NCBI GenBank assembly: GCA_016861105.1
Contig: BOKS01000014.1
Location: forward strand, 80,718-144,717
DNA length: 64,000 bases
Reading direction: 5' to 3'
DNA from: Betaproteobacteria bacterium
GTDB lineage: Bacteria > Pseudomonadota > Gammaproteobacteria > Burkholderiales > Casimicrobiaceae
In this document: piece by piece, positions 1-8,789 of the stretch
Layout of the letters: the number at the start of each line of letters is the position of its first letter
Numbering within the stretch: position 1 is the first letter of the stretch
Position numbers and translations under genes: made by a program
The notes under the pieces: generated by a model
The model's input: the letters and a program-made list of their open reading frames with translations, nothing else
Databases searched by the model: none
Told to the model about the DNA's origin: nothing

Positions 1-451
1 TTTCAGCGGCCACGTCCTGACCCCGCCGCCTTGCGGCTTCCGCACTCACCTGTGCAGTGGCGGCACCGACAACATGAACTATTCGGGCAAGCGCGTTCAC
101 GTCGGTGTAGTAGTGGCGTGATTGGCTGATGCCGGAATGTGTTCCTTGAGCCGATCCCGTGTAATACCCGCCGTATCGAGTTGGAATGGCGTAGCCGGAA
201 TAGGCTACGTTCGACGTTCCAAAGTAGGTTGTGGTCGAACTCGACAACACGTAGAGAGGATCCGGCCGTGTAGCGATTAGCAACTGCGCTTTTTCTATGC
301 TGTGGCCGACGCTACGAGCAGCTGCTGTGAATTCTTCGGCCAGTTGCTCGTCTGTAAGCTTGGTCACTTCGATGTCGCGATACGGCGTGGTCGCGCACCC
401 ACTAACGCCGAGCAGTGCGAACACAACGACTATGAGATAACGAGCGGGCAT
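1..451 (-). CDS. Putative lipoprotein, 3' end cut by the window edge
   Basis: This frame is open for 150 codons from an ATG and runs off the left end without a stop, so the C-terminus is missing and the ORF track omits it. The N-terminus is a short basic stretch, a hydrophobic segment and the lipobox-like GVSGC, so it is probably a lipid-anchored envelope protein. The remainder is rich in Ser, Thr, Tyr and Gly and I do not recognise the family. A TGA lies in frame 12 codons upstream, which fixes the ATG as the first usable start. Codons such as ATA, AAA, GCT and CGT are much commoner than in neighbouring genes, suggesting recent acquisition. Confidence 0.6.
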   Translation of the reverse strand, partial: MPARYLIVVVFALLGVSGCATTPYRDIEVTKLTDEQLAEEFTAAARSVGHSIEKAQLLIATRPDPLYVLSSSTTTYFGTSNVAYSGYAIPTRYGGYYTGSAQGTHSGISQSRHYYTDVNALARIVHVVGAATAQVSAEAARRRGQDVAAE

Positions 452-609
452 TGGAACCCCATTGAGGCCGATGGAGTTGCTTCAGCCTTCATTACAGTCG
501 GGCCGGGGAGTGGATCTTGACGTACGTCATCGTCGGAGTACGAGACACCCGAGGTTGGGCGTCGCGCGCGGAAAGTTGAGTAGGCAAGTCCAACTTTTGG
601 GAGCCGGGC

Positions 610-835
610 ATGGCCAACGGATGGACACCGGAACGGCGGGCCCGACAAGCGGAGGCAATCCGGTGCTGGCAACCTTGGGAACGTTCGACCGAGCCGAAGT
701 CGCCCGAAGGGTAAGCACCTATCCGTCATGCGCGGATATAAGGGCGGACATCGGGCGATCATGCGGGCGCTCGCACGCTTGGGGCGGGCTCGGCCCGCAG
801 GCCACCCGCTACTTGCCGCGACATGGAACGGCTGA
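610..835 (+). pseudogene. Frameshifted remnant of a small conserved hypothetical protein (MANGWTPERR type)
   Basis: The frame opening at the ATG reads MANGWTPERRARQAEAIR and continues to PWERSTEPKSPEG, then stops at 712-714. The end of the family, with YKGGHRAIMRALARL, is found in a different frame (about 734-835). From memory, intact members are a single chain of roughly 70-80 residues (GWTPERRARQ ... PWE.STGP.TPEGKA ... N.YKGG.R...R.LAR.L) and are widespread orphan genes in betaproteobacteria. Their function is unknown to me. The upstream flank shows no other gene. The copy is dead unless the break is a sequencing error. Confidence 0.6.
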
Positions 836-978
836 TTGATGCATTCTAGCCGACCCCGCGCCGTCGCTTTGGATGGGGCAGAGGGCGGGGGTACCGCGCA
901 AAAAGGCGGGTATCGACGCGGGTATAGCAACCAAGTCAGCGGCGTGTCATCCTTATCAATCAATGTGTTGTCGGCGAT

Positions 979-1548
979 ATGCTGCTGATGATCGACAACT
1001 ACGACAGCTTCACCTTCAACCTCGTCCAGTACCTGGGCGAGCTGGGGGCGGACGTCCACGTCTACCGCAACGACGCCCTCACGCTCGACCAGGTGGAGGC
1101 GTGGGCCCCCGCGCACATCGTGGTCTCGCCCGGCCCGTGCACGCCCGCCGAAGCCGGGATCTCGGTGCCGCTGATCCGGCGCTTCGCCGGGCGCATCCCG
1201 ATCCTCGGCGTGTGCCTCGGCCACCAGGCGATCGGGCAGGCGTTCGGCGGGCGCATCGTCCGCGCGGCGAAGGTGATGCACGGCAAGCTCGACGCCGTCG
1301 CGCACGACGGCCGCGGCGTGTTCACCGGCATCCCGTCCCCGGTGACGGTCACGCGCTACCACTCGCTGGCGATCGACCGCGGCGGCGTCCCCGCCTGCCT
1401 CGAGGTCTCGGCGCGCGCCGGCGACGGCGAGATCATGGGCGTGCGCCACCGCGAGCACGCGGTCGAGGGCGTCCAGTTCCACCCCGAGGCCATCCTGACC
1501 GAGCACGGCCACGCGATGCTGCGCAACTTCCTCGACGGCCGGCGGTAG
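979..1548 (+). CDS. trpG: Anthranilate synthase component II (glutamine amidotransferase)
   Basis: This 189-residue class I glutamine amidotransferase hydrolyses glutamine and passes ammonia to TrpE (or PabB) for anthranilate (or aminodeoxychorismate) synthesis in the cytoplasm. The start [20 protein letters not shown] is typical. The nucleophile is Cys79 in GVCLGHQ, and the His168/Glu170 pair lies in QFHPEA. Length matches the family. It opens the trp cluster, with trpD starting 29 bp after its stop. No clear Shine-Dalgarno sequence precedes the ATG. The usual partner trpE is not directly upstream; accessory DNA is there instead. It may serve both tryptophan and folate synthesis, as in many bacteria. 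Confidence 0.93.
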   Translation: MLLMIDNYDSFTFNLVQYLGELGADVHVYRNDALTLDQVEAWAPAHIVVSPGPCTPAEAGISVPLIRRFAGRIPILGVCLGHQAIGQAFGGRIVRAAKVMHGKLDAVAHDGRGVFTGIPSPVTVTRYHSLAIDRGGVPACLEVSARAGDGEIMGVRHREHAVEGVQFHPEAILTEHGHAMLRNFLDGRR

Positions 1549-1577
1549 CGCCACCCTACTTCTCCACGAGGCTTCCG

Positions 1578-2615
1578 ATGCTGCTGTCCATGTCCGACGC
1601 CGTCCAGCGGACGGTCGAACACCGCGAGATCTTCCACGACGAGATGCTCGGCCTCATGCGCCGGATCATGAGCGGCGAGGCGTCGCCGGTGATGATCGCG
1701 GCGCTGATCGTCGGCCTGCGCGTCAAGAAGGAGACCGTCGGCGAGATCGCCGCGGCCGCGCAGGTGATGCGCGAGTTCGCCACGAAGGTGCCCGTCGCCG
1801 ATCCCGAGCACCTGGTCGACATCGTCGGCACCGGCGGCGACGCGTCGCACACGTTCAACATCTCGACGGCGTCGATGTTCGTCGCCGCCGGCGCGGGCGC
1901 GCGCGTCGCCAAGCACGGGGGCCGCTCCGTGTCGTCGCGGTCCGGCAGCGCGGACGTGCTCGAGGCGCTGGGCGCGAACATCATGCTGACGCCCGACCAG
2001 GTCGCGACGTGCATCGCGGAGACCGGCGTGGGGTTCATGTTCGCGCCGTCGCACCACAGCGCGATGAAGTACGCGGCGCCGGTGCGCAAGGAGCTCGGGA
2101 TCCGCACGATCTTCAACATCCTCGGCCCGCTCACCAACCCGGCCGGGGCGGCCAACCAGCTGCTCGGCGTGTTCCACCCCGACCTCGTCGGCATCCAGGT
2201 CCGCGTGCTGCAGCGGCTCGGCAGCCGCCACGTGCTGGTCGTGCACGGCAAGGACGGCATGGACGAGGTGTCGCTCGGCGCGGCCACGATGGTCGGCGAG
2301 CTCAAGGACGGCGAGGTGCGCGAGTACGAGATCCACCCGGAGGACTTCGGGCTGCGGATGATGAGCAACCGCGGGCTCAAGGTCGAGGACGCCGCGTCGT
2401 CGAAGGAGATGCTGCTCGAAGCCCTCGACGGCGTGGAGGGCACGCCGCGCGACATCGTCGTGCTGAATGCCGGCACTGCGCTGTACGCCGGCAACCACGC
2501 GGCGTCCATCAAGGAGGGGATCGAGCGCGCGCGCGAGTCCGTCGCCAGCGGCGCCGCGAAGCGCAAGCTGGACGCGTTCGTCGCGCTGACGCGGCGGCTG
2601 GCGGGCACGCCGTGA
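1578..2615 (+). CDS. trpD: Anthranilate phosphoribosyltransferase
   Basis: The enzyme transfers phosphoribose from PRPP to anthranilate, the second committed step of tryptophan synthesis. The 345 residues begin with the helical N-terminal domain ([20 protein letters not shown]). The PRPP-binding glycine loop [15 protein letters not shown] follows near residue 84, then [21 protein letters not shown] and [10 protein letters not shown]. The long ORF from 873 overlaps trpG in another frame. The ATG at 1578 is chosen because it follows trpG and gives the family length; an ATG four codons later is also possible. The stop overlaps the GTG of the next gene (GTGA), showing translational coupling. Confidence 0.95.
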   Translation: MLLSMSDAVQRTVEHREIFHDEMLGLMRRIMSGEASPVMIAALIVGLRVKKETVGEIAAAAQVMREFATKVPVADPEHLVDIVGTGGDASHTFNISTASMFVAAGAGARVAKHGGRSVSSRSGSADVLEALGANIMLTPDQVATCIAETGVGFMFAPSHHSAMKYAAPVRKELGIRTIFNILGPLTNPAGAANQLLGVFHPDLVGIQVRVLQRLGSRHVLVVHGKDGMDEVSLGAATMVGELKDGEVREYEIHPEDFGLRMMSNRGLKVEDAASSKEMLLEALDGVEGTPRDIVVLNAGTALYAGNHAASIKEGIERARESVASGAAKRKLDAFVALTRRLAGTP

Positions 2616-3040
2616 GCGGCGCGCCGGAGTGCGTGTTCTGCGGGATCGTCGCGGGCCGCGTGGGCGCGCGCCGCGTCTGGGAGGACGAGCGCCACGTCGC
2701 CTTCCTTCCGCTCGCGAGCTTCGAGCCCGGGCACACGCTGCTGGTCCCGCGGCGGCACGCGGCGTACGTGTTCGACCTCGACGACGACGCCTATGCGGCG
2801 CTGTGGGCGGCGGCGCGTCGCCTCGCGCCGGGCATCCGCGCCGTGAGCGGGGCCGCGCGCGTGGGCATCCTCGTCGAGGGCTTCTCGGTGCCGCACGTGC
2901 ACGTGCACCTGGTGCCGGTGAACGGGCTTGCCGACATCGATCCCGCGCGCGAGCGCAAGCTGCCCGACGCCCAGGCCGAGGGCCTCGCGGCGGCGCTGCG
3001 CGACGCGCTGCGCGCGAGCGGATCGGGAGCGGCGCCGTGA
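2612..3040 (+). CDS. HIT-family nucleotide hydrolase/transferase
   Basis: This 142-residue protein has the histidine triad HVHVHLVP (His95, 97, 99) and an N-terminal CVFCGIVAG, the arrangement of Hint/HIT purine nucleoside phosphoramidases that cleave AMP-lysine or similar adducts. Its substrate cannot be read from the sequence. It starts with GTG inside the trpD stop, and its own stop overlaps the GTG of trpC, so it is translationally embedded in the trp operon. That is unusual, because trpD and trpC are normally adjacent. Whether it has a role in tryptophan synthesis is unknown; it may simply be a passenger. Confidence 0.88.
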   Translation: MSGAPECVFCGIVAGRVGARRVWEDERHVAFLPLASFEPGHTLLVPRRHAAYVFDLDDDAYAALWAAARRLAPGIRAVSGAARVGILVEGFSVPHVHVHLVPVNGLADIDPARERKLPDAQAEGLAAALRDALRASGSGAAP

Positions 3041-3825
3041 GCGACATCCTCGACCGCATCCTCGCCAGGAAGTCCGAGGAGGTGATCGCCGCGCAGGTGG
3101 CGCGCCCCTTCGCGCAGGTGGACGCGGAGGCGCGTGCGCAGACGCCGCCGCGGGGGTTCGAGCGCGCGTTGCGCGGCAGGATCGCGGCCGGGCAGGCCGC
3201 GGTCGTGGCCGAGATCAAGCGCGCGAGCCCGAGCAAGGGCGTGCTGCGCGAGGACTTCGACCCGGCGGCGATCGCCGCGAGCTACGAGCGCGCCGGCGCC
3301 GCCTGCCTGTCGGTCCTGACCGACCGCACGTTCTTCCAGGGCGCGCCCGAATACCTGACGGCGGCGCGCGCGGCGTGCGGGCTTCCGGTGCTGCGCAAGG
3401 AGTTCATCGTCGACGAGTACCAGGTGGCGGAGTCGCGCGCGCTGGGCGCGGACGCGATCCTGCTCATCGTCGCCGCGCTCGAGCCCGCGCGCATGGCCGC
3501 GCTGGAGGCCGCCGCGATCGACTACGGGCTCGACGTGCTGGTCGAGGTGCACGACGCGCGCGAGCTCGACCGGGCGCTGGCGCTGCGGACGCCGCTCGTC
3601 GGCATCAACAACCGCAACCTTCGCGACTTCTCGGTGTCGCTGCAGACGACGATCGGGCTGCTGTCCCGCGTTCCCGCCGACCGGCTGGTGGTGACCGAGA
3701 GCGGGATCCTCGCGCAGCGCGACGTCGCCCAGATGCGCCGCCACAAGGTCGACGCGTTCCTGGTCGGCGAGGCGTTCATGCGCGCGCCGGACCCGGGCGC
3801 CGCGCTGCGCGCGCTGTTCGGTTGA
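3037..3825 (+). CDS. trpC: Indole-3-glycerol phosphate synthase
   Basis: The enzyme converts carboxyphenylamino-deoxyribulose phosphate to indole-3-glycerol phosphate in a TIM barrel. The 262 residues carry the signature [10 protein letters not shown] (catalytic Lys), then [15 protein letters not shown] with the second catalytic Lys, LVEVHD, GINNRNL and VTESGI, all in the expected order. It starts with GTG overlapping the HIT gene stop. It is the last gene of the operon, followed by about 100 bp of GC-rich spacer before an unrelated gene. It is not fused to trpF, as is normal in betaproteobacteria. Confidence 0.95.
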   Translation: MSDILDRILARKSEEVIAAQVARPFAQVDAEARAQTPPRGFERALRGRIAAGQAAVVAEIKRASPSKGVLREDFDPAAIAASYERAGAACLSVLTDRTFFQGAPEYLTAARAACGLPVLRKEFIVDEYQVAESRALGADAILLIVAALEPARMAALEAAAIDYGLDVLVEVHDARELDRALALRTPLVGINNRNLRDFSVSLQTTIGLLSRVPADRLVVTESGILAQRDVAQMRRHKVDAFLVGEAFMRAPDPGAALRALFG

Positions 3826-3926
3826 CGCGCTGACCGTTCGCCCCCGGCGGTTGACGCGCCCGCGCGCGCGGCGGGAGGATGTCGGCCCGCGCGGCCGCGC
3901 CGCGCCCGCTCCGACGGAGATCCGCC

Positions 3927-4385
3927 ATGACCGCACTGCCCGCCTGGCTGCCCGCCACCGCGAACATGCTGACGCCCTACCTGACGGTGGCCGACGCCGA
4001 CCGCGCGCTCGACTGGTATGCGCGCGCCTTCGGCTTTCGCGCCGGCGAGTCGGCGATGAAGGACGCCGCGGGCCGGACCGTGCACGGGGAGCTCTACTAC
4101 GAGGGCCGCAGCATCGCGATGGTCGCCCCCGAAGGCGCGTGGGGCGGCACCGACCGCACGCCGCGCAACGCGGGGATCCGACTGCCGCTCAGCTTCTACG
4201 TCTACTGCGCCGACGTCGACCGGCTCGCCGACGGCGCGCGGGCGGCAGGCGCGACGATCGAGCGGCCGCCCGAGGACATGTTCTGGGGGGACCGCACGAC
4301 GATGATCGCGGACCCCGACGGGTACCTGTGGATGTTCGCGCAGAAGGTCGGCGAGTTCGACCCGTCGAAGATGCCGAAGCCCTGA
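3927..4385 (+). CDS. VOC-superfamily (PhnB/glyoxalase-like) protein
   Basis: This 152-residue vicinal-oxygen-chelate fold protein has two beta-alpha-beta-beta-beta halves: TPYLTVADADRALDWYARAFGF near the start and TMIADPDGYLWMFAQKVGEF near the end. That resembles the PhnB/YdhR group, whose members bind metals or small ligands; no specific reaction can be assigned. The track ORF begins upstream at 3879. The ATG at 3927 is preferred because a GGAG lies about 8 bases before it and the fold begins right after. It appears monocistronic, sitting between trpC and the promoter of the ugp-like operon. Confidence 0.8.
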   Translation: MTALPAWLPATANMLTPYLTVADADRALDWYARAFGFRAGESAMKDAAGRTVHGELYYEGRSIAMVAPEGAWGGTDRTPRNAGIRLPLSFYVYCADVDRLADGARAAGATIERPPEDMFWGDRTTMIADPDGYLWMFAQKVGEFDPSKMPKP

Positions 4386-4427
4386 CGGGCGCGCCGCAGG
4401 CGTCGCTGCGGCGCCGTTGCCGTTTGC

Positions 4428-4433
4428 TATCAT
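4428..4433 (+). promoter_or_regulatory. Probable sigma-70 -10 box of the ugp-like operon
   Basis: TATCAT stands out in GC-rich DNA 74 bp upstream of the GTG of the ATP-binding gene. No convincing -35 is visible. The upstream TTG start used by the ORF track (4417) lies before this box, which argues for the internal GTG. Confidence 0.4.
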
Positions 4434-4506
4434 CCGCGGCGAACGCCGGCGCGGGCTCGCACGAGCCTCGCCCGGCGCGTCGCCGCGCGAGCGTGCTCGG
4501 CGGCAC

Positions 4507-5628
4507 GTGTCCACCGCCCGACCGACGCTCGACTCTTTGTCCGCCATCGCGCTCCGCGGCGTAGCGAAGCACTGGGCGACCGCGCACGGCCGCGTGCACG
4601 GCGTGGACGGCATCTCGTTCGACGCCGACGAGGGCACGCTGAACGTCCTGCTCGGGCCCTCGGGCTGCGGCAAGTCGACGACGCTGCGGCTGATCGCGGG
4701 CCTCGAGTTCCCCGATGCGGGGACGATCGCCATCGCCGGCCGCGACGTCACGCGGCTGCCGCCCGCCCAGCGCGCGATCGCGATGGTGTTCCAGTCGTAC
4801 GCGCTGTTCCCGCACCTCTCGGTGGCCGAGAACATCCTGTTCGGGCTGCGCGTGCGCAAGGTGGCGCGCGCGGAGTGCGACGCGCGGCTGGCGCAGGTCG
4901 CCGACCTCCTCGGGCTCGCGAAGCTCCTCGACCGCAAGCCGTCGCAGCTCTCCGGCGGGCAGCAGCAGCGCGTGGCGCTGGGCCGCGCGATCATTGCGCG
5001 CGCGCCGGTCTGCCTGATGGACGAGCCGCTGTCGAACCTCGACGCGCAGCTGCGCGCGGAGATGCGCAGCGAGATCCGCGCGCTGCAGCGGAAGCTCGGC
5101 ATCACGATGGTCTACGTCACGCACGACCAGGTCGAGGCCATGTCGATGGCCGACCGGGTGCTGCTGCTGAACGCCGGCCGCGTCGAGCAGAACGGGCGCC
5201 CCGTCGATCTCTACGAGGCGCCTGCGAACACGTTCGTCGCCCGCTTCATCGGCACCCCGCCGATGAACCTGATGAACCTCGTGCCTGCGGGCGACGCCGC
5301 CGCGATCGAGGGGGCCGAGCACGGCCCGCGGCTGCCGCGCGCGTGCGCCGGCGGCACGCTCGGCGTGCGTCCGGAGCACATCGAGCTCGCGTCCGCGGAA
5401 GGCTTGCGCGCCGCGGTCGAGAGCGTCGAGTATCTCGGCGCGGACTCGCTGGTCGTGTGCCGCGTGGGGACCGCGCCGGTCGCCGTGCGCGTGCCGGGCG
5501 CGGTGGCCGCGGCCCCGGGCGACGCCGTCCGGCTGCGCTGGCCCGAAGGTGCGGCACACGTCTTCGAGGCCGACGGGCGGCGGGCGAGCGATGCCCGGCG
5601 TCACGAGGCCGCCACTGCGTTCGCGTAG
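4507..5628 (+). CDS. ugpC: ABC transporter ATP-binding protein, UgpC/MalK type
   Basis: This is the ATPase of a carbohydrate-uptake-1 importer. Walker A is GPSGCGKST near residue 50, followed by the Q-loop VFQSYALFPHLSV, the signature LSGGQQQRVALGRA and Walker B CLMDEPLSNLD, then a TOBE/OB regulatory tail (LGVRPEHIEL). The GTG at 4507 gives 373 residues, close to UgpC (about 356) and MalK. The longer frame from TTG 4417 adds an Arg-rich tail unlike the family and starts before the likely promoter. It heads the C-B-A-E order. The substrate class (glycerol-3-phosphate or a related polyol phosphate) is inferred from subunit resemblance only. Confidence 0.85.
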   Translation: MSTARPTLDSLSAIALRGVAKHWATAHGRVHGVDGISFDADEGTLNVLLGPSGCGKSTTLRLIAGLEFPDAGTIAIAGRDVTRLPPAQRAIAMVFQSYALFPHLSVAENILFGLRVRKVARAECDARLAQVADLLGLAKLLDRKPSQLSGGQQQRVALGRAIIARAPVCLMDEPLSNLDAQLRAEMRSEIRALQRKLGITMVYVTHDQVEAMSMADRVLLLNAGRVEQNGRPVDLYEAPANTFVARFIGTPPMNLMNLVPAGDAAAIEGAEHGPRLPRACAGGTLGVRPEHIELASAEGLRAAVESVEYLGADSLVVCRVGTAPVAVRVPGAVAAAPGDAVRLRWPEGAAHVFEADGRRASDARRHEAATAFA

Positions 5629-5659
5629 CGTCGAAGCCCTTTCGTCCCAGGAGGAGCCC

Positions 5660-6952
5660 ATGCTGTCACGCCGTTTGCGTCAACTCGCCGCCGCCGCCGC
5701 GGCCGCCGCCGTCCCGGTCCTCGCCGCGGCGCAGGCCACGGTCGAGGTGCCGTTCTTCTACCCCATCGCCGTCGGCGGCCCGATCACGAAGATCATCGAC
5801 GGCTTCGCCGCCGACTTCGAGAAGGAGAACCCCGGCGTCAAGCTGAAGCCGATCTACACCGGCAGCTACCAGGACTCGATCGCGAAGGCGCTGACGTCGG
5901 TGAAGAGCGGCGACCCGCCCGTCACGTCGATCCTGCTGTCCACCGACATGTACACGCTGATCGACGAGGACGCGATCGTCCCGTTCGACGACCTCGTGAA
6001 GACGCCGGAGGACAAGGCCTGGCTGGCGGGCTTCTACCCGGGGTTCATGGAGAACAGCCGCACGGGCGGCAAGACCTGGGGGATCCCGTTCCAGCGCTCG
6101 ACGGTCGTGCTCTACTGGAACAAGGAGATGTTCAAGGAGGCGGGGCTCGACCCGAACCGGCCGCCGGCCACCTGGCAGGAGCAGCTCGACTACGCGCAGA
6201 AGCTCACCAGGCGCGATGCGTCGGGCAAGGTCACGCAGTGGGGGCTGCAGATCCCGTCGTCCGGCTTCCCGTACTGGCTGTTCCAGGGGCTCGCGATCCA
6301 GAACGGCGTCAACCTGATGAACGCGGCCGGCACCGAGACCTACTACGACCGCCCCGAGGTGATCGGGGCGCTGCAGTACTGGGTCGACCTCGCGCGCAAG
6401 CACAGGGTGCATCCGGAGGGGATCGTCGAGTGGGGCACGACGCCGAAGGACTTCTTCGAGCGCAAGATGGCGATGATGTGGACGACGACGGGCAACCTCA
6501 CCAACGTCAAGAACAACGCCAAGTTCGACTTCGGCGTGGCCATGCTCCCGGCGGGCAAGCAGCGCGGCAGCCCGACCGGCGGCGGAAACTTCTACATCTT
6601 CAAGAAGTCCACGCCCGCGCAGCGCGAGGCGGCGTTCAAGTTCATCAAGTGGGTGACGCAGCCGGCGCGCGCGGCGCAGTGGAGCATCGACACGGGCTAC
6701 GTCGCGGTGTCGCAGGCGGCCTACGACACCCCGGCGATGAAGAAGTACGTGAGCGAGTTCCCCGCCGCCGCGGTCGCGCGCGACCAGCTGCCCTACGCGA
6801 AGGCGGAGCTCTCGACGCACGACAACCAGCGCGTCACCAAGGCGCTCAACGACGGCCTGCAGGCGGCGCTGACCGGCACGAAGACGCCGGAGGCGGCGAT
6901 GCGCGACGCGCAGCGCGAGGCCGAGCGGCTGCTGCGGGCGCACCGCAGGTAG
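5660..6952 (+). CDS. ugpB: Periplasmic extracellular solute-binding protein, UgpB type
   Basis: This 430-residue family 1 solute-binding protein has a Sec signal peptide ([21 protein letters not shown], cleavage after AAAQA or nearby). The mature N-terminus VEVPFFYPIAVGGPITKIIDGFAADFEKENPGV resembles UgpB, the glycerol-3-phosphate receptor. Conserved segments such as GIPFQRSTVVLYWNKEMFKEAGLDP and GGGNFYIFKK follow. The ATG is preceded by AGGAGGAG 5-6 bases upstream. The gene sits between the ATPase and the two permeases. The ligand could be glycerol-3-phosphate, a glycerophosphodiester or another phosphorylated or sugar ligand; sequence alone does not decide. Confidence 0.87.
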   Translation: MLSRRLRQLAAAAAAAAVPVLAAAQATVEVPFFYPIAVGGPITKIIDGFAADFEKENPGVKLKPIYTGSYQDSIAKALTSVKSGDPPVTSILLSTDMYTLIDEDAIVPFDDLVKTPEDKAWLAGFYPGFMENSRTGGKTWGIPFQRSTVVLYWNKEMFKEAGLDPNRPPATWQEQLDYAQKLTRRDASGKVTQWGLQIPSSGFPYWLFQGLAIQNGVNLMNAAGTETYYDRPEVIGALQYWVDLARKHRVHPEGIVEWGTTPKDFFERKMAMMWTTTGNLTNVKNNAKFDFGVAMLPAGKQRGSPTGGGNFYIFKKSTPAQREAAFKFIKWVTQPARAAQWSIDTGYVAVSQAAYDTPAMKKYVSEFPAAAVARDQLPYAKAELSTHDNQRVTKALNDGLQAALTGTKTPEAAMRDAQREAERLLRAHRR

Positions 6953-6971
6953 CCGAGCGAACGACACCGGG

Positions 6972-7026
6972 CCCGCCTGCGCGGGGGCGACGACGGTCGG
7001 GTCGTCGTCGTCCCCGCGCAGGCGGG
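6972..7026. repeat. REP-like palindromic repeat inside the ugp operon
   Basis: The arms CCCGCCTGCGCGGGG and CCCCGCGCAGGCGGGG flank a GACGACG/CGTCGTC inner stem, giving a long hairpin in the 102-bp gap between ugpB and ugpA. Its right half, with the following ATCCGGCGTCCTTCGA, is nearly identical to a segment near 45405-45450, so this is an interspersed repeat family. In this position it may stabilise the ugpB-proximal mRNA and lower permease expression. Confidence 0.7.
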
Positions 7027-7054
7027 GATCCGGCGTCCTTCGAGGCGTCACCGC

Positions 7055-7930
7055 ATGAACCGCGCGACGCAGTGGATCCACGCCTGGCTGCTGCTGCTGC
7101 CGGCCGCGGCGCTGCTCGCGCTGTTCACCCACTATCCCGCCGTGGCCAACCTCTGGCACAGCTTCTTCTCGACGCCGAAGGGCGCGCGGCCCGCCGTGTT
7201 CGTCGGGCTGGACAACTACCGCAACCTGGTCGACGACCCGATCTTCTGGCAGGCGTTCGCGAACAACCTGTGGTACGCGCTCGGCACGATCCCGACGTCG
7301 ATCGCGATCGCCATCGCGATGGCCGTGTGGGTGAACGACCGCCTGCCGGGGCGCGGCTTCCTGCGGCTCGCCTACTTCACGCCGACGGTGCTGCCGATGA
7401 TCGCGGTGGCCAACATCTGGCTGTTCTTCTTCACGCCCGAGTACGGGCTGCTCGAGCAGGTCACCGGCGCGCTCGGCTTCGCGAGCCACAACTGGCTCGG
7501 CAGCAAGGAGACCGCGCTGCCGGCGCTGATGGTCGTGACGATCTGGAAGGAGGCGGGGTTCTTCATGATCTTCTACCTCGCCGCGCTGCAGTCGATGTCG
7601 CCGCACCTCGCCGAGGCCGCCGCGATCGAGGGTGCGTCGCGCTGGTACTTCTTCCGGCGCGTGACGCTGCCGCTGCTGATGCCGACGACGCTGTTCGTGC
7701 TGGTCAACGCGGTCATCAACGCCTTCCGGCTCGTCGACCACGTCTTCGTGATGACGCGCGGCGGCCCGGACAGCGCGACGACGCTGCTGCTCTACTACGT
7801 CTACGAGATCGGCTTCCGCTTCTGGGACTCGGCGTACGCGGCGGCGCTCACGATGGTGCTCCTCGCCCTGCTCGCGGTGGTCGCGCTGGCGCAGTTCTTC
7901 TTCCTGGACCGCAAGGTCCACTACCAGTGA
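7055..7930 (+). CDS. ugpA: ABC transporter permease, UgpA type
   Basis: This 291-residue inner-membrane permease has six predicted hydrophobic segments, starting with AWLLLLPAAALLALFTHYPAV. The EAA-type coupling loop EAAAIEGASRWYFFRRVTLPLL is where the ATPase docks. The motifs and length match UgpA/MalF-type subunits. It is separated from the receptor gene by a REP-like hairpin. It pairs with the following permease to form the translocation channel. Confidence 0.88.
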   Translation: MNRATQWIHAWLLLLPAAALLALFTHYPAVANLWHSFFSTPKGARPAVFVGLDNYRNLVDDPIFWQAFANNLWYALGTIPTSIAIAIAMAVWVNDRLPGRGFLRLAYFTPTVLPMIAVANIWLFFFTPEYGLLEQVTGALGFASHNWLGSKETALPALMVVTIWKEAGFFMIFYLAALQSMSPHLAEAAAIEGASRWYFFRRVTLPLLMPTTLFVLVNAVINAFRLVDHVFVMTRGGPDSATTLLLYYVYEIGFRFWDSAYAAALTMVLLALLAVVALAQFFFLDRKVHYQ

Positions 7931-7952
7931 CGGCCGCCGCGCGGGCATCCCG

Positions 7953-8789
7953 GTGAGCGCATCCGCCACCGTCCACGAGCCGCGCGGCGCGGGCCGCGCG
8001 CTGGAGAGCGTCGCCGCCTGGACGCTGGGCGTGCTGTGGATCCTGCCGCTCGCCTACGCCGTGTGGACGGCGTTCCACCCCGCCGAGTTCTCGACGCGCT
8101 TCGTCCCCGGGGCGCCGCTGACGCTCGACAACTTCGTCAAGGCCTGGAACGCCGCGCCGTTCGCGCGCTACTTCGTCAACACGGTGGTGCTCGTGACGAC
8201 GATCCTCGCCGCGCAGCTCGTGCTGGTGACGCTCGCCGCCTACGCGTTCGCGCGCTACCGCTTCCCGGGCGACGACGTGGCCTTCGCGCTGGTGCTCGTG
8301 CAGCTGATGATCATGCCCGACGTGCTGATCGTCGAGAACTACCGCACGATGACGGTACTGGGCATCAAGGACACGATCCTGTCGATCGGCCTGCCGTACA
8401 TGGCGAGCGCGTTCGGCATCTTCCTGCTGCGGCAGACGTTCAAGACGGTGCCCCGCGAGCTGGACGAGGCCGCGCGCGTCGAGGGCTGCTCCAGCCTGCA
8501 GACGCTGTGGAAGGTCTACGTGCCGCTGGCGAAGCCGACGTACGTCGCGTACGCGCTCGTGTCCGTGTCCTACCACTGGAACAACTTCCTGTGGCCGCTG
8601 ATCATCACCGAGTCGGTCGAATCGCGGCCGGTCACCGTGGGGCTGCAGGTGTTCGCCTCCACCGACCAGGGGATCGACTGGTCGATCATCACCGCCGCGA
8701 CGCTGCTGACCACCGGTCCGCTGCTCGTCGCGTTCCTGCTGTTCCAGCGCCAGTTCGTCCAATCGTTCATGAGGGCCGGCATCAAATGA
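7953..8789 (+). CDS. ugpE: ABC transporter permease, UgpE type
   Basis: This 278-residue second permease subunit starts at GTG. It has six hydrophobic segments and the coupling loop ELDEAARVEGCSSLQTLWKVYVPLAKP, typical of UgpE/MalG subunits. The C-terminus RQFVQSFMRAGIK is characteristic of the family. Its stop overlaps the ATG of the downstream hydrolase gene (ATGA), so the hydrolase is translationally coupled to transport. Confidence 0.88.
   Translation: MSASATVHEPRGAGRALESVAAWTLGVLWILPLAYAVWTAFHPAEFSTRFVPGAPLTLDNFVKAWNAAPFARYFVNTVVLVTTILAAQLVLVTLAAYAFARYRFPGDDVAFALVLVQLMIMPDVLIVENYRTMTVLGIKDTILSIGLPYMASAFGIFLLRQTFKTVPRELDEAARVEGCSSLQTLWKVYVPLAKPTYVAYALVSVSYHWNNFLWPLIITESVESRPVTVGLQVFASTDQGIDWSIITAATLLTTGPLLVAFLLFQRQFVQSFMRAGIK

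Noticed and set aside
430-1554. 374-aa minus-strand ORF across trpG
   Set aside because: It is antisense to trpG, rich in His/Arg/Asp from the GC-rich complement, and has no recognisable domain.
4417-4506. Longer N-terminus for the ATP-binding protein from TTG 4417
   Set aside because: The start precedes the likely -10 box and adds an Arg-rich stretch not seen in UgpC/MalK proteins.
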